The notes: generated from the letters alone by a model not told the origin. A DNA stretch of 64,000 nt from GCA-2737725 sp965229355 (GCA_965229355.1 OZ245869.1:930001-994000); one strand, 5' to 3'; counted from the stretch's first letter, positions 8,087-17,129 are shown. Numbers and translations: made by a program.

Positions 8087-9433
8087 TTAAGCCAAAATTT
8101 CAGTGATGGTCTTTGAGGTGGCCAGCGAACCGGTGCCCCATTTCTCAAGCGGAAGGCCCATGGCTTGCATCGCCGTTAGACCAACGCGCGTGATCGGATC
8201 GCCGTTACCGACAATGTGATTGCCGGTTTTGATGCGTCCGCCTGCGTTACCGATCATGAACACCGGAATGTTATCGACCGCGTGGATTTTGGCGTAGCTG
8301 GTTTCAGCGTGTGCGAAGATCAACGTGTTATCGAGCAATGTGCCATTGCCTTCTTTGATCTTCGAGAAGACATCAATGAACGAAGCCAATGATTCCATAA
8401 CGCGGCAGTTGAACCAGAACGCTTCTGGCTGATAGCCGGTCTTTTGGTCCACTGCTTCTTCGTGGGTCAGTGTGTGGTGCGTGTAAGCCGTGCCGGGGCG
8501 ACGAATGCTAGACAATGCATTGCTGAATGCGACGTTGAAAACTTTGGTTTGGTTACACGCCACAGCCAGTGCCAGGATTTTCGCCATGGCGTCGTGGTTG
8601 CCTTGGACGTTCGGCAGTTCATAGCCAACCGGGCCTTCTTCCGGCGAACGCGGCACCGAGCAGGCATCAGCGGCCGGCGGCTTTTGTTGCGCCAACACCA
8701 ATTGCTCTTCCAACTGACGCACTGAAGTGAAGTATTCATCCATGCGCGCTTTGTCGGCAGCACCGAGCTTTTTCTCGAAGCGCTGGCGCTGATCGGTAAT
8801 GCCGCTGAGCACGCTTTGTTGCAGCATCAATTCCGGATCGGGCTTGAAATCAGCGCTGTTCGGATCGGCGAACTCAGGTCCAAAGATGCGTGCATACAGT
8901 GACTTCGGCGACACTTCAGCTGAGTTGCGATTGTGTGTGTTGCGTGCGGTAAATGTATCGCGCGGGTTACCCGTGCAGGTCATATCCAGCGAACGGAAGC
9001 GGGTGCCACCACCAATGGCATCGGCCACCATCACGTCGATGGTCGGCGCCGGAATATCTCCGCCTAAAGCAGGCGCAGTGCCGGTACGCGTGGTGACCCA
9101 ACCGGTGTGGTGCACGTGGTTAGGGCGGCCATCTAATGGCGAATTGAACAGGCCAAAGTAGTTGATGTGCTTGGTGTACGGCGTGAGCGCTTTGCACTCT
9201 TCCAGGAACTCGAGTTTCGAGTGATCGCTCGAAACGGCGTAACCCGGTGTGTGGCCCATGGACCAGAACCAGGTGCCAAAGCGTGTCGGCAGCGGCGCAC
9301 CAGACGCCAGCGCTTCGCCATGACCGTCTAAGAAGCAATCCAGGAACGGCAGCGCGACAGTAACGGCTGCGCCCCCCACTGTGCCACGCAGGAAGTCGCG
9401 GCGATCAAAAGCTTTTTTCAACAGGATGCTCAT
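8087..9433 (-). CDS. DUF1552 family Tat-exported protein, cassette copy 2
   Basis: A 448-residue paralogue of the 1859-3235 product. The Tat motif is RRDFLRG (RR at residues 11-12), followed by GGAAVTVALPFLDCFL. Shared landmarks are RFGTWFWSMGHTPG, HHTGWVTTRTGTAP, AARIFGPEFADPNSADF-like text, MDEYFTSVRQLEEQL, an ALAVACNQTKVFNVAFS segment and the C-terminal NGDPITRVGLTAMQ. The first codon overlaps the upstream stop by four bases, exactly as in copy 1, so the coupling of DUF1592-type and DUF1552 genes was kept after duplication. The family is known from Planctomycetes and some Proteobacteria with no proven activity. Confidence 0.88.
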   Translation of the reverse strand: MSILLKKAFDRRDFLRGTVGGAAVTVALPFLDCFLDGHGEALASGAPLPTRFGTWFWSMGHTPGYAVSSDHSKLEFLEECKALTPYTKHINYFGLFNSPLDGRPNHVHHTGWVTTRTGTAPALGGDIPAPTIDVMVADAIGGGTRFRSLDMTCTGNPRDTFTARNTHNRNSAEVSPKSLYARIFGPEFADPNSADFKPDPELMLQQSVLSGITDQRQRFEKKLGAADKARMDEYFTSVRQLEEQLVLAQQKPPAADACSVPRSPEEGPVGYELPNVQGNHDAMAKILALAVACNQTKVFNVAFSNALSSIRRPGTAYTHHTLTHEEAVDQKTGYQPEAFWFNCRVMESLASFIDVFSKIKEGNGTLLDNTLIFAHAETSYAKIHAVDNIPVFMIGNAGGRIKTGNHIVGNGDPITRVGLTAMQAMGLPLEKWGTGSLATSKTITEILA

Positions 9434-11079
9434 GACTTTGGCTCCTCATTTACTGTTCCAGCCGAACGCACGGGGACCGGGCTTACGGCATATAAGGCAT
9501 CACTTAAGGCGATACGGCGAATCAAATCATTGAAGCGGTAATCGTCACTCGCAAAAGATTTCTCAAGATAGTTCAGCCATTTGCGTTCGCCACGCTCTAA
9601 CGGACGGGCTGTCGCGTAGTTATAGGCACGGCGCACAACGCAGTCGGTCGCGGCCGGATCTTCGCGCAACGCTTCACCCAATCCTTTGGGATCATTAAAC
9701 GGAATTCCGTTCAAATTGCCTGAGGTATCGATCTTCACACCGTTTTCGGTCCAGCGCGATTGGCCCGCACCGTCAAACGTTTCCATCGCCAGTCCAATGG
9801 GGTCCACCAGCTTATGGCAACCCGCGCAGGCCGGATCAGTCGCGTGGGCAGTCAAGCGATCACGCGCGGTTTTGTTCGGCGTATTGGGATCGTTAAAGAG
9901 ATCGAAGTTAACACTGCTCGGCGGATCAGGAATTTTTTGGCACAGCAACAGTTCGCGAATGGCTTTGCCCCGCAACGTCGGCGAACTTTTGCCGGGGTGT
10001 GAATGCAGTGCCGTGAAACTTAGTAACGCTTGAATGCCTGCGCGCTGATCGTTTTCAGCGAACGTGTACTTCGCCCAACCGCCAGGGTTCGTAGCGGGTA
10101 AGCGATACACTAAACCCAGCGACGAAGTCATGAACGTATCACGCGTAGTGAATAGATCGCGGTAGTCTTTGTTCTTCACCACCAACACGTCGATCAAGGT
10201 GCGCAAGACTTGTTCTTTGCCTTCATCAGCCGCAGCCAAGCTAAAGGCTGGATAGATCAACGTGTCTTTTTCCAGTGTCGCAAAATCATCCAGTGCCAGC
10301 ATATCGGTAAAGAATGCGCGCACGCCGCCTTCATAACGCGGCGAGTCCATCATGCGTTCGACCTGCTTTTTCAAACCGCTTGATGATGACAGCTCACCTT
10401 TTTCGGCAGCCGTCAGCAGCTCATCGTCGGGGCTTGAGTTCCACAAGAAGAAGCTTAAGCGCGTGGCTTTGGAATAATCATCCAACTCTTCAATGGCTTT
10501 GTTCTTCTTATTCGCCATCGGATGTTCCGAGATGAACAAGAAGTCGGGCGATTGCAGCATGGCTTGCAAGCCATAAGCGATGCCAGCGTAGAAGTCGTTG
10601 CGCGTTGCAATCGCGTTGTTCGCGATTTTCACATACACACCCACTTCATCGTCAGTGAGCGGGCGACGATACAAATAGCGACCGACTTTGCTGAAGAAGG
10701 CTGACGCACAGGTATCATCGGCCTTCTTCGCCGAGACAGGGGCGCAAGGCAGGATTAGTGCCCGGTTCTTTTCATCGACCACTTGGCTCGCGATTGTTTT
10801 CGCTAACGATGCGTAGCGCTCAACAGCAGCCGGAGAAATCGTGGCTTGGCTTGCACCAACGCCAAGCAAGCCCTCGGTCCGGATCAACGGATCAAATCGG
10901 CCCGCCACAATAATGTGCGAACCAAATACGTCGGCAATGATGTGACGATACTGGGATTCCGTCAGGCGCCGCACAGTCGCCGGGCCGCCGGACGTGGCCG
11001 GGCCATCACCGCAGGCACTTAAGCCCAGCAATGCAACAAGGGAGACCGCAATCGCGCGGGTATGCCGAAAAATGCTCAT
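9430..11079 (-). CDS. DUF1587/1595/1592/1588/1585 lipoprotein with one haem-c motif, cassette copy 2
   Basis: The start is placed at ATG 11079 (MSIFRHTRAIAV...), one base after the upstream stop, because it gives a clean lipoprotein signal (LSAC lipobox). A longer frame to 11133 would overlap the upstream gene and spoil the signal. The 549-residue product repeats the domain order of copy 1: LTESQYRHIIADVFG, YRRPLTDDEV, SPDFLFISE ... RLSFFLWNSSPDDELL, IQALLSFTALHSHPGKSSPTLRG, and the single CxxCH at residues 418-422 (CAGCHKLVDPIGLAMETFDGAG). It probably forms a membrane-anchored unit with the DUF1552 protein, which overlaps by 4 bases. A redox role is inference from the haem motif only. Confidence 0.87.
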   Translation of the reverse strand: MSIFRHTRAIAVSLVALLGLSACGDGPATSGGPATVRRLTESQYRHIIADVFGSHIIVAGRFDPLIRTEGLLGVGASQATISPAAVERYASLAKTIASQVVDEKNRALILPCAPVSAKKADDTCASAFFSKVGRYLYRRPLTDDEVGVYVKIANNAIATRNDFYAGIAYGLQAMLQSPDFLFISEHPMANKKNKAIEELDDYSKATRLSFFLWNSSPDDELLTAAEKGELSSSSGLKKQVERMMDSPRYEGGVRAFFTDMLALDDFATLEKDTLIYPAFSLAAADEGKEQVLRTLIDVLVVKNKDYRDLFTTRDTFMTSSLGLVYRLPATNPGGWAKYTFAENDQRAGIQALLSFTALHSHPGKSSPTLRGKAIRELLLCQKIPDPPSSVNFDLFNDPNTPNKTARDRLTAHATDPACAGCHKLVDPIGLAMETFDGAGQSRWTENGVKIDTSGNLNGIPFNDPKGLGEALREDPAATDCVVRRAYNYATARPLERGERKWLNYLEKSFASDDYRFNDLIRRIALSDALYAVSPVPVRSAGTVNEEPKS

Positions 11080-11080
11080 G

Positions 11081-12241
11081 TTATTGCGATGTCGCCGTAT
11101 TTTTTTCATGCAGAACAAATGCTGGCAACGCATCGAACTTGAAAGCCGATGAAATCGCCGTGCAATCGCCTGTCTTCGGATCGGGGTAGCCGTCCGCTAA
11201 TTCTTTCGCAGCGGTATATAGGGCTGGGCAGCTCCAATCGCCGGTCGCGATCAGGAACTCGATCTTCAGCACATATTCCCACCACTTATCGAAATCGTAG
11301 TAGCCGCCCACCAAGCCGAAGACCTTGTTATCTTTATCGACGGCGAGATTGAGCTCCAACTTCATATCGCGCAGATCCATCTCGGCGTAGGTGGCGTTCG
11401 CATAGAACGGCAGCTTCACATCAGCTTGCTCGGTGATCAGCACGCCATTGACGATCTTGCCTTTAACTTTGGTGCCGTAACGCGCCTGACCTTCGCTGGT
11501 GGTATCTACGCGGTAACTAGAGTACGGCAGGATGCGGCCCGAGCTATCGATCGGGAACGGATCAAGCGCACGGTAAAAACCCACTTCAACGTTGGGCGAG
11601 TTTTGCTCGTCATCAACGCCGGTGACTTCGATCAACACAACGCCGCGACCACTGTTGCGACGCTCTTCATTGCCGAAACCATCCATGATGCCGTTGCGGC
11701 GCCAGCCATAGTGGCAACCGAGCAAACGATACATTTGGTTATCGACACCCTTCTCGCCCGTCACGCCTGTGAAGTTTTCATGCTTGCACGATTTCGGCGT
11801 GGCGGCATTGTCCGTCGAACCGTCTAAGTTAAAGCCATATGATATGGGGCCTTGCGCAGTGCGCAGCGGCGGATCTTTCACGATCTCAGGATTCCAACAC
11901 ACGTCTTCACCCTTTGGCCCGCGCAAGACGGCAACATTCTTGCGGTCCACTGGCTGAGTGAGACCTTTGTTTGTGTGCTTGTCTTTGTCGGCGCGCGACA
12001 TGCCGCGCCACCACAACTCATCATTCCCGATAGCCGGACCTTCGGGACATTCATCCATGAACTTGGTTTGATAGATCGCGTTGTCGAAGTTCGCGATCAC
12101 ATAACCCAATGTTTGCTTTTGCTTACCGGCCGGTTGCGCCAAGGCAACGCTGGCAATGACGCAACCAAATGCCAACAAAGCACCGCGTGCAATTTTATGC
12201 GCTTTATTTGGGCGTGTTGTGTTTTGCATGATCTGATTCAT
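11081..12241 (-). CDS. Cys-rich secreted protein of unrecognised family, cassette copy 2
   Basis: A 386-residue paralogue of the 4918-6117 product with a signal peptide ending near VALAQPAG (residue 36). Conserved blocks are TLGYVIANFDNAIYQTKF, DECPEG, ELWWRGMS, RGPKGEDVC, the CKHENFTG/GVDNQMYRLLGC pair, LIEVTGVDD, VKLPFY, GGYYDFD and the C-terminal SCPALYTAAKELADGYPDP with CTAISSAFKF. The cysteines match those of copy 1. Where copy 1 reads YGLDQLLFYVTGIG near the C-terminus this copy reads YDFDKWWEYVLKIE, so the region between the fourth and fifth cysteines may be what differs functionally. It starts 9 bases after the CHRD gene stop, so it is the second gene of the copy 2 operon. Confidence 0.85.
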   Translation of the reverse strand: MNQIMQNTTRPNKAHKIARGALLAFGCVIASVALAQPAGKQKQTLGYVIANFDNAIYQTKFMDECPEGPAIGNDELWWRGMSRADKDKHTNKGLTQPVDRKNVAVLRGPKGEDVCWNPEIVKDPPLRTAQGPISYGFNLDGSTDNAATPKSCKHENFTGVTGEKGVDNQMYRLLGCHYGWRRNGIMDGFGNEERRNSGRGVVLIEVTGVDDEQNSPNVEVGFYRALDPFPIDSSGRILPYSSYRVDTTSEGQARYGTKVKGKIVNGVLITEQADVKLPFYANATYAEMDLRDMKLELNLAVDKDNKVFGLVGGYYDFDKWWEYVLKIEFLIATGDWSCPALYTAAKELADGYPDPKTGDCTAISSAFKFDALPAFVLHEKNTATSQ

Positions 12242-12250
12242 TTCAAAACT

Positions 12251-12814
12251 TTAATTCGTTAAAGGTCGAGGTGGCGGCACGCGTTGAATTTGCCCACGCA
12301 ATTCGCCCGTTGGATTTTTTGTCGTGTGCACGTTCACATACATACGCCCCGACAACAGGTACTCTAACTGGGCATCGGTCAGCACCGCAGACCCTTTTAG
12401 CGGCAACGTCATTCCATTTGGCGCCAAATCAACCTGCACACCGGCATTTGTTCCGACACGCTGCGGGCCATGAACATGCGCGGCCGTCGCTTGAGACGTC
12501 AGATCTTTGTACGTCACAGTCCACGACAATGTCATCGTTGCACGATCAATCGCAAAATCCGCACGACCCACACCATCACTGATCGTCGTCGCCGCTTGCT
12601 CGGCCGCCGACAAGTCGGCGTAAAATTTCACCGGACCTAAATTAATATTGGGTTCGGCCACGATTGGTTCAACGGCATTTACCGCACTTGTCAGAAACAA
12701 GGCTGACAAAAACAAGCCTGGCAAAATTTGAACCAATGTGTGGCGACACACTTCACGAAACGACCACCGACACATCAACGCCACGCACCTTTTTCTGCCA
12801 CACTGATTCGACAT
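12251..12814 (-). CDS. CHRD-domain secreted protein, leader of cassette copy 2
   Basis: A 187-residue product with a hydrophobic export signal (LPGLFLSALFLTSAVNAVEP) and one CHRD domain. Landmarks are FYADLSAAEQ, LSWTVTYKDLTS, the canonical AAHVHGP loop, VGTNAGVQVDLAP, LKGSAVLTD, and YVNVHTTKNPTGELRGQI at the C-terminus. ATG 12814 has no clear ribosome site; ATG 12775 (MCRWSFREV...) would give a shorter signal and is a fair alternative. It is separated by 9 bases from the Cys-rich gene and is co-directional with it. In copy 1 the equivalent CHRD gene points the other way, so the cassette has been rearranged. Confidence 0.84.
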   Translation of the reverse strand: MSNQCGRKRCVALMCRWSFREVCRHTLVQILPGLFLSALFLTSAVNAVEPIVAEPNINLGPVKFYADLSAAEQAATTISDGVGRADFAIDRATMTLSWTVTYKDLTSQATAAHVHGPQRVGTNAGVQVDLAPNGMTLPLKGSAVLTDAQLEYLLSGRMYVNVHTTKNPTGELRGQIQRVPPPRPLTN

Positions 12815-12901
12815 CTTAGACGGTAAGGACGCGCCAAAAAAATCACCAGTTTGGGCAATCGTTCCGACCGGATGACGGGCGAGAGAATGCTGTATTCATT
12901 G

Positions 12902-12911
12902 TGAAATTTCA
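12902..12911. promoter_or_regulatory. Perfect 10-bp palindrome in a divergent promoter region
   Basis: TGAAATTTCA lies between the start of the cassette copy 2 operon (12814, minus) and the cupin gene (13016, plus). It could be an operator half of the shared intergenic region; short palindromes also occur by chance, so support is weak. Confidence 0.25.
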
Positions 12912-13015
12912 TATGCTTGGCTAGCGTTCGATCACGAAGTCGCGAGACAGAAATTCACACACCGGGCACGTGTGCGTATCGGATCACACAGCGGGCAAAC
13001 AGGGCGGGCAATTCC

Positions 13016-13999
13016 ATGACCAATTCACATCTTCAGCTATCGCGCCGCAGCGCTTTGGTGATGGCGGCTGCAAGCTCGGCAATCGCATCGCAAGCTTTCG
13101 GGCAAGAGCAGCCGAATAGTGGTTATCCTGGCACAGCCATTGGCCGCTTCCACACCGACTTCGTGCAGTCACAGGTCGCACCAGGTCGCGTGCTCGGCGA
13201 CAACAACTCGCAACCCGGCGTAAAGGGCGACGCGTTGTCTTATGACGCCAAAGGCAACAAAGCCGTGACGGTGATTTTCCGGTATCCCGCCAACTGGTCG
13301 ATGCCGAAGCCACACTATGTAAATAGTGATCAAGAATTCTACATTCTGAACGGCAGCGTGAATTTTGACGGCACCATCTATAAAGCTGGTGATTACGCGT
13401 ATTTGCCTGCGGGCTATTACCACGGCCTGATGAAAAGCGATGAAGGCTGCACGATGCTGAACTTCTATGAAGGCGAGCACTTGGCCTTTTACGAGCAAAC
13501 ACCAGCTGGCATGTACATTCCGGGCAAGCTCATCAAGAAGACGCAAACGGGCAAGCTGAAATGGAAGCCGCTTAAAGATGAGAGCGCTGAAGCCTGGGGC
13601 CGCAAACCGCAAATCAAAGTGCTACGCACGGATGAAGCAACGGGCGAAACCACATTCCTGATTAAGGTTGCCGCAGATAATGCTGATAAAGTCACCAGCC
13701 GTCGCACAGCAATACACAGTGCTGTCGAAGAGATGTATGTAATTGAAGGTGAAATTTCGACGCCACGTGGCGTAATGAAAAGCGGCGCATATATCTGGCG
13801 TGCGCCCGGCACTGTACGCGGTCCGTTTGGCTCGAAAACAGGTTACACGGCCATCGTGCGCAGCAAAGGCGGCGCACTGAACACAAAATTATCCGATGCA
13901 CCTGCACCGATTGCATGGAATGCATCCTACCAGCCGGTCATTTCTGACAGTGCGCGCAACTTTGCGTTTAAAACTTACGAGCAAAATCAAACCTACTAG
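13016..13999 (+). CDS. Tat-exported double-cupin protein (ChrR/DUF4437-like)
   Basis: The start is chosen at ATG 13016 (MTNSHLQLSRRS...), because a longer frame from 12917 is basic and hydrophilic while this one gives an export signal with twin arginines (SRRSALVMAAASSA) ending near AFGQEQ. The 327-residue body has two cupin folds. The first contains P-H-Y-V-N-S-D-Q-E-F-Y and G-D-Y-A-Y-L-P-A-G-Y-Y-H-G, which are the two metal-binding cupin motifs. The second (about residues 220-310) has H-S-A-V-E-E-M-Y-V and a G-A-Y-I-W-R-A-P-G segment lacking the last histidine. It is probably a periplasmic metalloprotein of ChrR-like cupin type with unknown substrate. It precedes the TonB receptor pair in the same direction with a 322-bp gap. 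Confidence 0.8.
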   Translation: MTNSHLQLSRRSALVMAAASSAIASQAFGQEQPNSGYPGTAIGRFHTDFVQSQVAPGRVLGDNNSQPGVKGDALSYDAKGNKAVTVIFRYPANWSMPKPHYVNSDQEFYILNGSVNFDGTIYKAGDYAYLPAGYYHGLMKSDEGCTMLNFYEGEHLAFYEQTPAGMYIPGKLIKKTQTGKLKWKPLKDESAEAWGRKPQIKVLRTDEATGETTFLIKVAADNADKVTSRRTAIHSAVEEMYVIEGEISTPRGVMKSGAYIWRAPGTVRGPFGSKTGYTAIVRSKGGALNTKLSDAPAPIAWNASYQPVISDSARNFAFKTYEQNQTY

Positions 14000-14321
14000 A
14001 CCAATATTCGGTTATGCGTGATATGCATTACGACCGCTAATAACCGCTATAAAGACCACCTAAAGCATTGTTATATAAAGATTTTTTATCGGCCGCAGCA
14101 GCCCTCATGCCGCCCGAAATGCGGACGCATGCCTGTGTCCTGTCGGTCACATGCAAGTTTATTGCATTTCGTGTTTGGTAGTGCGGGCTCAAATCAAACG
14201 AAGAGTTTGGTGATGATAGGTAATTGTCCTAGCGTTCGCATGTCTGTGACTATTTTTGCTTCCAGGAGTTGCTTCACGAGTTTTTTGATTTTTACACATC
14301 TAAAATAGGGGGTTTGGTTAA
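14000..14321 (+). promoter_or_regulatory. Leader region of TonB receptor 1
   Basis: A non-coding gap of 322 bp. It holds the 44-bp element (14146-14189) also found before receptor 2, and an AGGGGG ribosome site about 9 bases before ATG 14322. No convincing terminator for the cupin gene and no RNA gene were seen. Confidence 0.6.
14146..14189 (+). promoter_or_regulatory. Shared upstream element of the TonB receptor pair, copy A
   Basis: 40 of 44 bases match 17086-17129. The invariant core GCAAGTTTATTGC contains an inverted repeat GCAA-N5-TTGC (14153-14165). It lies about 130 bp before the receptor start, as does copy B, so it is likely a promoter or regulator site kept since duplication. Confidence 0.6.
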
Positions 14322-16832
14322 ATGAGCAGATCAACACGTCTACTCGGCTTGCTGGCCACAGCAAGTATTTATGGGCTAAGTGCAGGTGCCGCATACGCTC
14401 AACAACAGGCACAAGCACAAGGCTTGGCTCTTGAAGAAATCACGGTGACAGCCCGTAAGGTTGAAGAAAACCTGATGACTGTTCCGGTCGCCGTGACAGC
14501 CTTCTCTGAAAAAGATATCGAATCAATCAACATTAAGCAGCTGACCGACGTCATGTTGATGACGCCGAGCTTCAACTTCGTGAACCAAGTCGGCGGCTCG
14601 GGCCGTAACGACCGTGGTACAAACTCCCTCGTCTTCCGCGGCCTCTTCCTTGCCAACAATTCTGGCTTGAACGGCGGCGGCCAGATGTTCATCGATGGCG
14701 CACCGGTGATTGGCGCTCATCAACCAGCTATTGCTGACGTGGCCCGCATCGAAGTCTTGAAGGGTCCGCAATCGGCTTACTTCGGCCGTTCGACCTTCGT
14801 GGGCGCGATTAACTTTATCACTCGCGACCCCAGCATGGACGAATTCAAAGGGCGCGTGTCGGCCGAAGCTTCGAGCTGGAATTCACATGACCTGAGCGCA
14901 AGCTTCGAGGGTCCGCTGGTGGAAGATAAAGTGGCCGCTCGCGTGACCGGTCGTAACTTCCGTCGCGGTGGTCAATACACCAATGCCTCGAATCCGGGTG
15001 CAGAAAAGCTGGGCCGTCAAACGACTGGCTCTGTGTCGGGTTCGTTGCTGTTTACACCGACCGACAACTTCAAAGCCAAAGCTTACGTGAACTGGTTTGA
15101 AGACAACGACGGTCCGCCAGCACAAGGTGCTTTCAAAGCTGACTCATTCTCCCGCGTGAATGCTGATGGCTCATGCACTCCGTTCACCGCCGCTAGCCCA
15201 GCGGGCTCGGCCTACGGAACTGCCGCAGCTAATTCACGGGCATCATTCGGCTATCTGTGCGGTACCGTACCAAAGCTGAACGATTCTGTGAAAAAGCTGC
15301 TGTCGGGTGATTATGACCTCAGCAATATCGCCACACGTAACGCGATCTTCAATCCGAACCCGAACTTCATCATTTTTGATCCGCAGTTCAAACAAGACGG
15401 CGGCGTGAAGCGTCACGCCTTCCAAGCGGATATCCGCATGGATTACGAAACGACCGGTGGCTATACGCTGAGTTCGCTGACAGCACACCACCATGATCGT
15501 GCGATGACGATCATCGATCTGAACTATCGTGATGGCCATGATCGTGTGAACCCGTTCTACACGGCCGCTACGGCTGGTACACGCGTGCCATGGATGCAGT
15601 TCATTCAAGTCTCGCAAAACAAGACGCGTGACTACAGCCAAGAACTTCGCGTCACTTCACCGCAAGATCAGTCATTCCGCTGGACCTTCGGTGGCAACTA
15701 CCTCGACGCTCACACGCCAGGCGGCCCGGTGTATGGCATCAGCCAAACCGGTCCGAACTTCTCGTCATCCATCACGGCGGGTGACGTTAGCACACCGGCG
15801 GTCTTCGGTGCTGCGTACTTCGACTTCACTGATGAACTGACCTTGAGCGCCGAAGCTCGTTATCAGTGGGATAAAATCAAGAGCACGCCAAAGATCAGCA
15901 TTGCGGGCACTCCGGTTGTGAACCCGACAATTCTTAAAGACACCTTTAAGAGCTTCTCGCCGCGTGTTTCGCTGGATTACGAATACGCAGCGGGTTCGAC
16001 GGCTTACGCCTTGTTCTCACGCGGCTATCGTCCGGGCGGCTTCAACGCTGCCTTGGTTACTGCTGCACCTGCTGTCTTGGCCGCCTTGCAAGCAGTCGTT
16101 CCGAACGCTGGCGTCTCTTACGAGCAAGAGAAGCTGGACAACTACGAAATCGGCTTGAAGTCGACCTGGCTTGATGGTCGTGCACGTACCGTGTTGACAG
16201 CGTACTATGACGAGTGGATTGGCGGTCAAGTTGCCAACTCCATCCCGGTCACCGCTGGCGGCATCACCAACCTGATCGGTTTGACCGTGAACAACGGTAA
16301 AGCCGCGCTGAAGGGCTTAGAGTTCGAAGGTCAATTCCAAGCGACTGAAGAACTGAAGTTGTCGGCGACTGCAGGCTTGAACGATACCGAAATCAAGACC
16401 TACGGCCTTGGCGTTGGTAACTGCTCTGACTGTAACAACATCTATGGCAGCTTCGGCGGCGCGATTGGTAATCGTCTGCCAACAACACCGAAGTACACCT
16501 GGACATTGTCAGCTGAGTACACCGACGAGCTGACGGCGAACTACGACTGGTACAGCCGCGTTGACTACATGCACCAAGGTTCGAAGTTCACCGACTTCTC
16601 GAACGTTTTGAAAGTCGGCAGTTCAGAAAACGTGAACGCCCGCATCGGTGTTCGTAACGACGTCTTCTCAGTCGAAGCGTTCGTGACGAACCTGACGCAG
16701 AACAAGGTGATGAACGCAGCTCTGCTGGGTGTTGACGTGTTCACCTTCTTGGTTCCGCCGAACAAAAACGAAGTGCGCTTCTCGCCGCCACTGCCACGCT
16801 CGATTGGTATGCGCGCGTCATACAATTTCTAA
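14322..16832 (+). CDS. TonB-dependent outer-membrane receptor 1
   Basis: An 836-residue outer-membrane receptor: signal peptide (to AYAQQQ, about residue 26), a plug domain starting LEEITVTARKVEENL, then R-G-L-F-L-A-N-N-S-G-type plug loops and RIEVLKGPQSAYFGRSTFVGAINF at the plug end, followed by a 22-strand-type barrel ending in aromatic Phe (RASYNF). Such receptors import iron complexes, vitamins or oligomers using TonB energy. The absence of an N-terminal signalling extension argues against sigma/anti-sigma control. It is about 80-90% identical by eye to receptor 2, which follows, with some tracts identical at the DNA level. The preferred substrate cannot be read from sequence; the nearby Tat-exported cupin might act on it. 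Confidence 0.9.
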   Translation: MSRSTRLLGLLATASIYGLSAGAAYAQQQAQAQGLALEEITVTARKVEENLMTVPVAVTAFSEKDIESINIKQLTDVMLMTPSFNFVNQVGGSGRNDRGTNSLVFRGLFLANNSGLNGGGQMFIDGAPVIGAHQPAIADVARIEVLKGPQSAYFGRSTFVGAINFITRDPSMDEFKGRVSAEASSWNSHDLSASFEGPLVEDKVAARVTGRNFRRGGQYTNASNPGAEKLGRQTTGSVSGSLLFTPTDNFKAKAYVNWFEDNDGPPAQGAFKADSFSRVNADGSCTPFTAASPAGSAYGTAAANSRASFGYLCGTVPKLNDSVKKLLSGDYDLSNIATRNAIFNPNPNFIIFDPQFKQDGGVKRHAFQADIRMDYETTGGYTLSSLTAHHHDRAMTIIDLNYRDGHDRVNPFYTAATAGTRVPWMQFIQVSQNKTRDYSQELRVTSPQDQSFRWTFGGNYLDAHTPGGPVYGISQTGPNFSSSITAGDVSTPAVFGAAYFDFTDELTLSAEARYQWDKIKSTPKISIAGTPVVNPTILKDTFKSFSPRVSLDYEYAAGSTAYALFSRGYRPGGFNAALVTAAPAVLAALQAVVPNAGVSYEQEKLDNYEIGLKSTWLDGRARTVLTAYYDEWIGGQVANSIPVTAGGITNLIGLTVNNGKAALKGLEFEGQFQATEELKLSATAGLNDTEIKTYGLGVGNCSDCNNIYGSFGGAIGNRLPTTPKYTWTLSAEYTDELTANYDWYSRVDYMHQGSKFTDFSNVLKVGSSENVNARIGVRNDVFSVEAFVTNLTQNKVMNAALLGVDVFTFLVPPNKNEVRFSPPLPRSIGMRASYNF
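16201..16456 (+). repeat. Near-identical tract shared by the receptor genes, copy A
   Basis: 256 bp matching 19131-19386 with a single base difference (a C/T at a synonymous site), although neighbouring coding stretches differ at many third positions. Best explained by recent gene conversion. Confidence 0.8.
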
Positions 16833-16870
16833 GCGAATCTCTTCTTAGACAGACTTGCGCTTAAAACGAC

Positions 16871-16900
16871 AAAGGCCGGGGGAAAACCCCGGCCTTTTTT
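16871..16900 (+). terminator. Intrinsic terminator after TonB receptor 1
   Basis: An 11-bp stem (AAAGGCCGGGG with CCCCGGCCTTT) around a GAAAA loop, followed by TTT. A nearly identical hairpin follows receptor 2, showing that the duplicated unit included the terminator. Confidence 0.92.
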
Positions 16901-17085
16901 GTTTGTAGGCTCTATTTTACTGCGCAAGAACAAGCGATAGCCGAAAATCGGTTGCTGGTAATAAGAATTACAACTCAACAGCAGTAAATATACGCTCTTT
17001 TTGTCGCAGCAACACGCAACACAGTGGTGTCTGCGCAGGTGATGCCAAACAAATCTCAAAATATGACGCATTGTGTGACTCACAT

Positions 17086-17129
17086 GTCACACGCAAGTTT
17101 ATTGCATTTCGTGTGTAGCAGTGCGGGCT
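17086..17129 (+). promoter_or_regulatory. Shared upstream element of the TonB receptor pair, copy B
   Basis: Matches 14146-14189 at 40 of 44 bases, including the GCAA-N5-TTGC inverted repeat (17093-17105). It lies about 125 bp before ATG 17255. Sequence on both sides diverges quickly, which marks it as selected rather than merely inherited. Confidence 0.6.
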
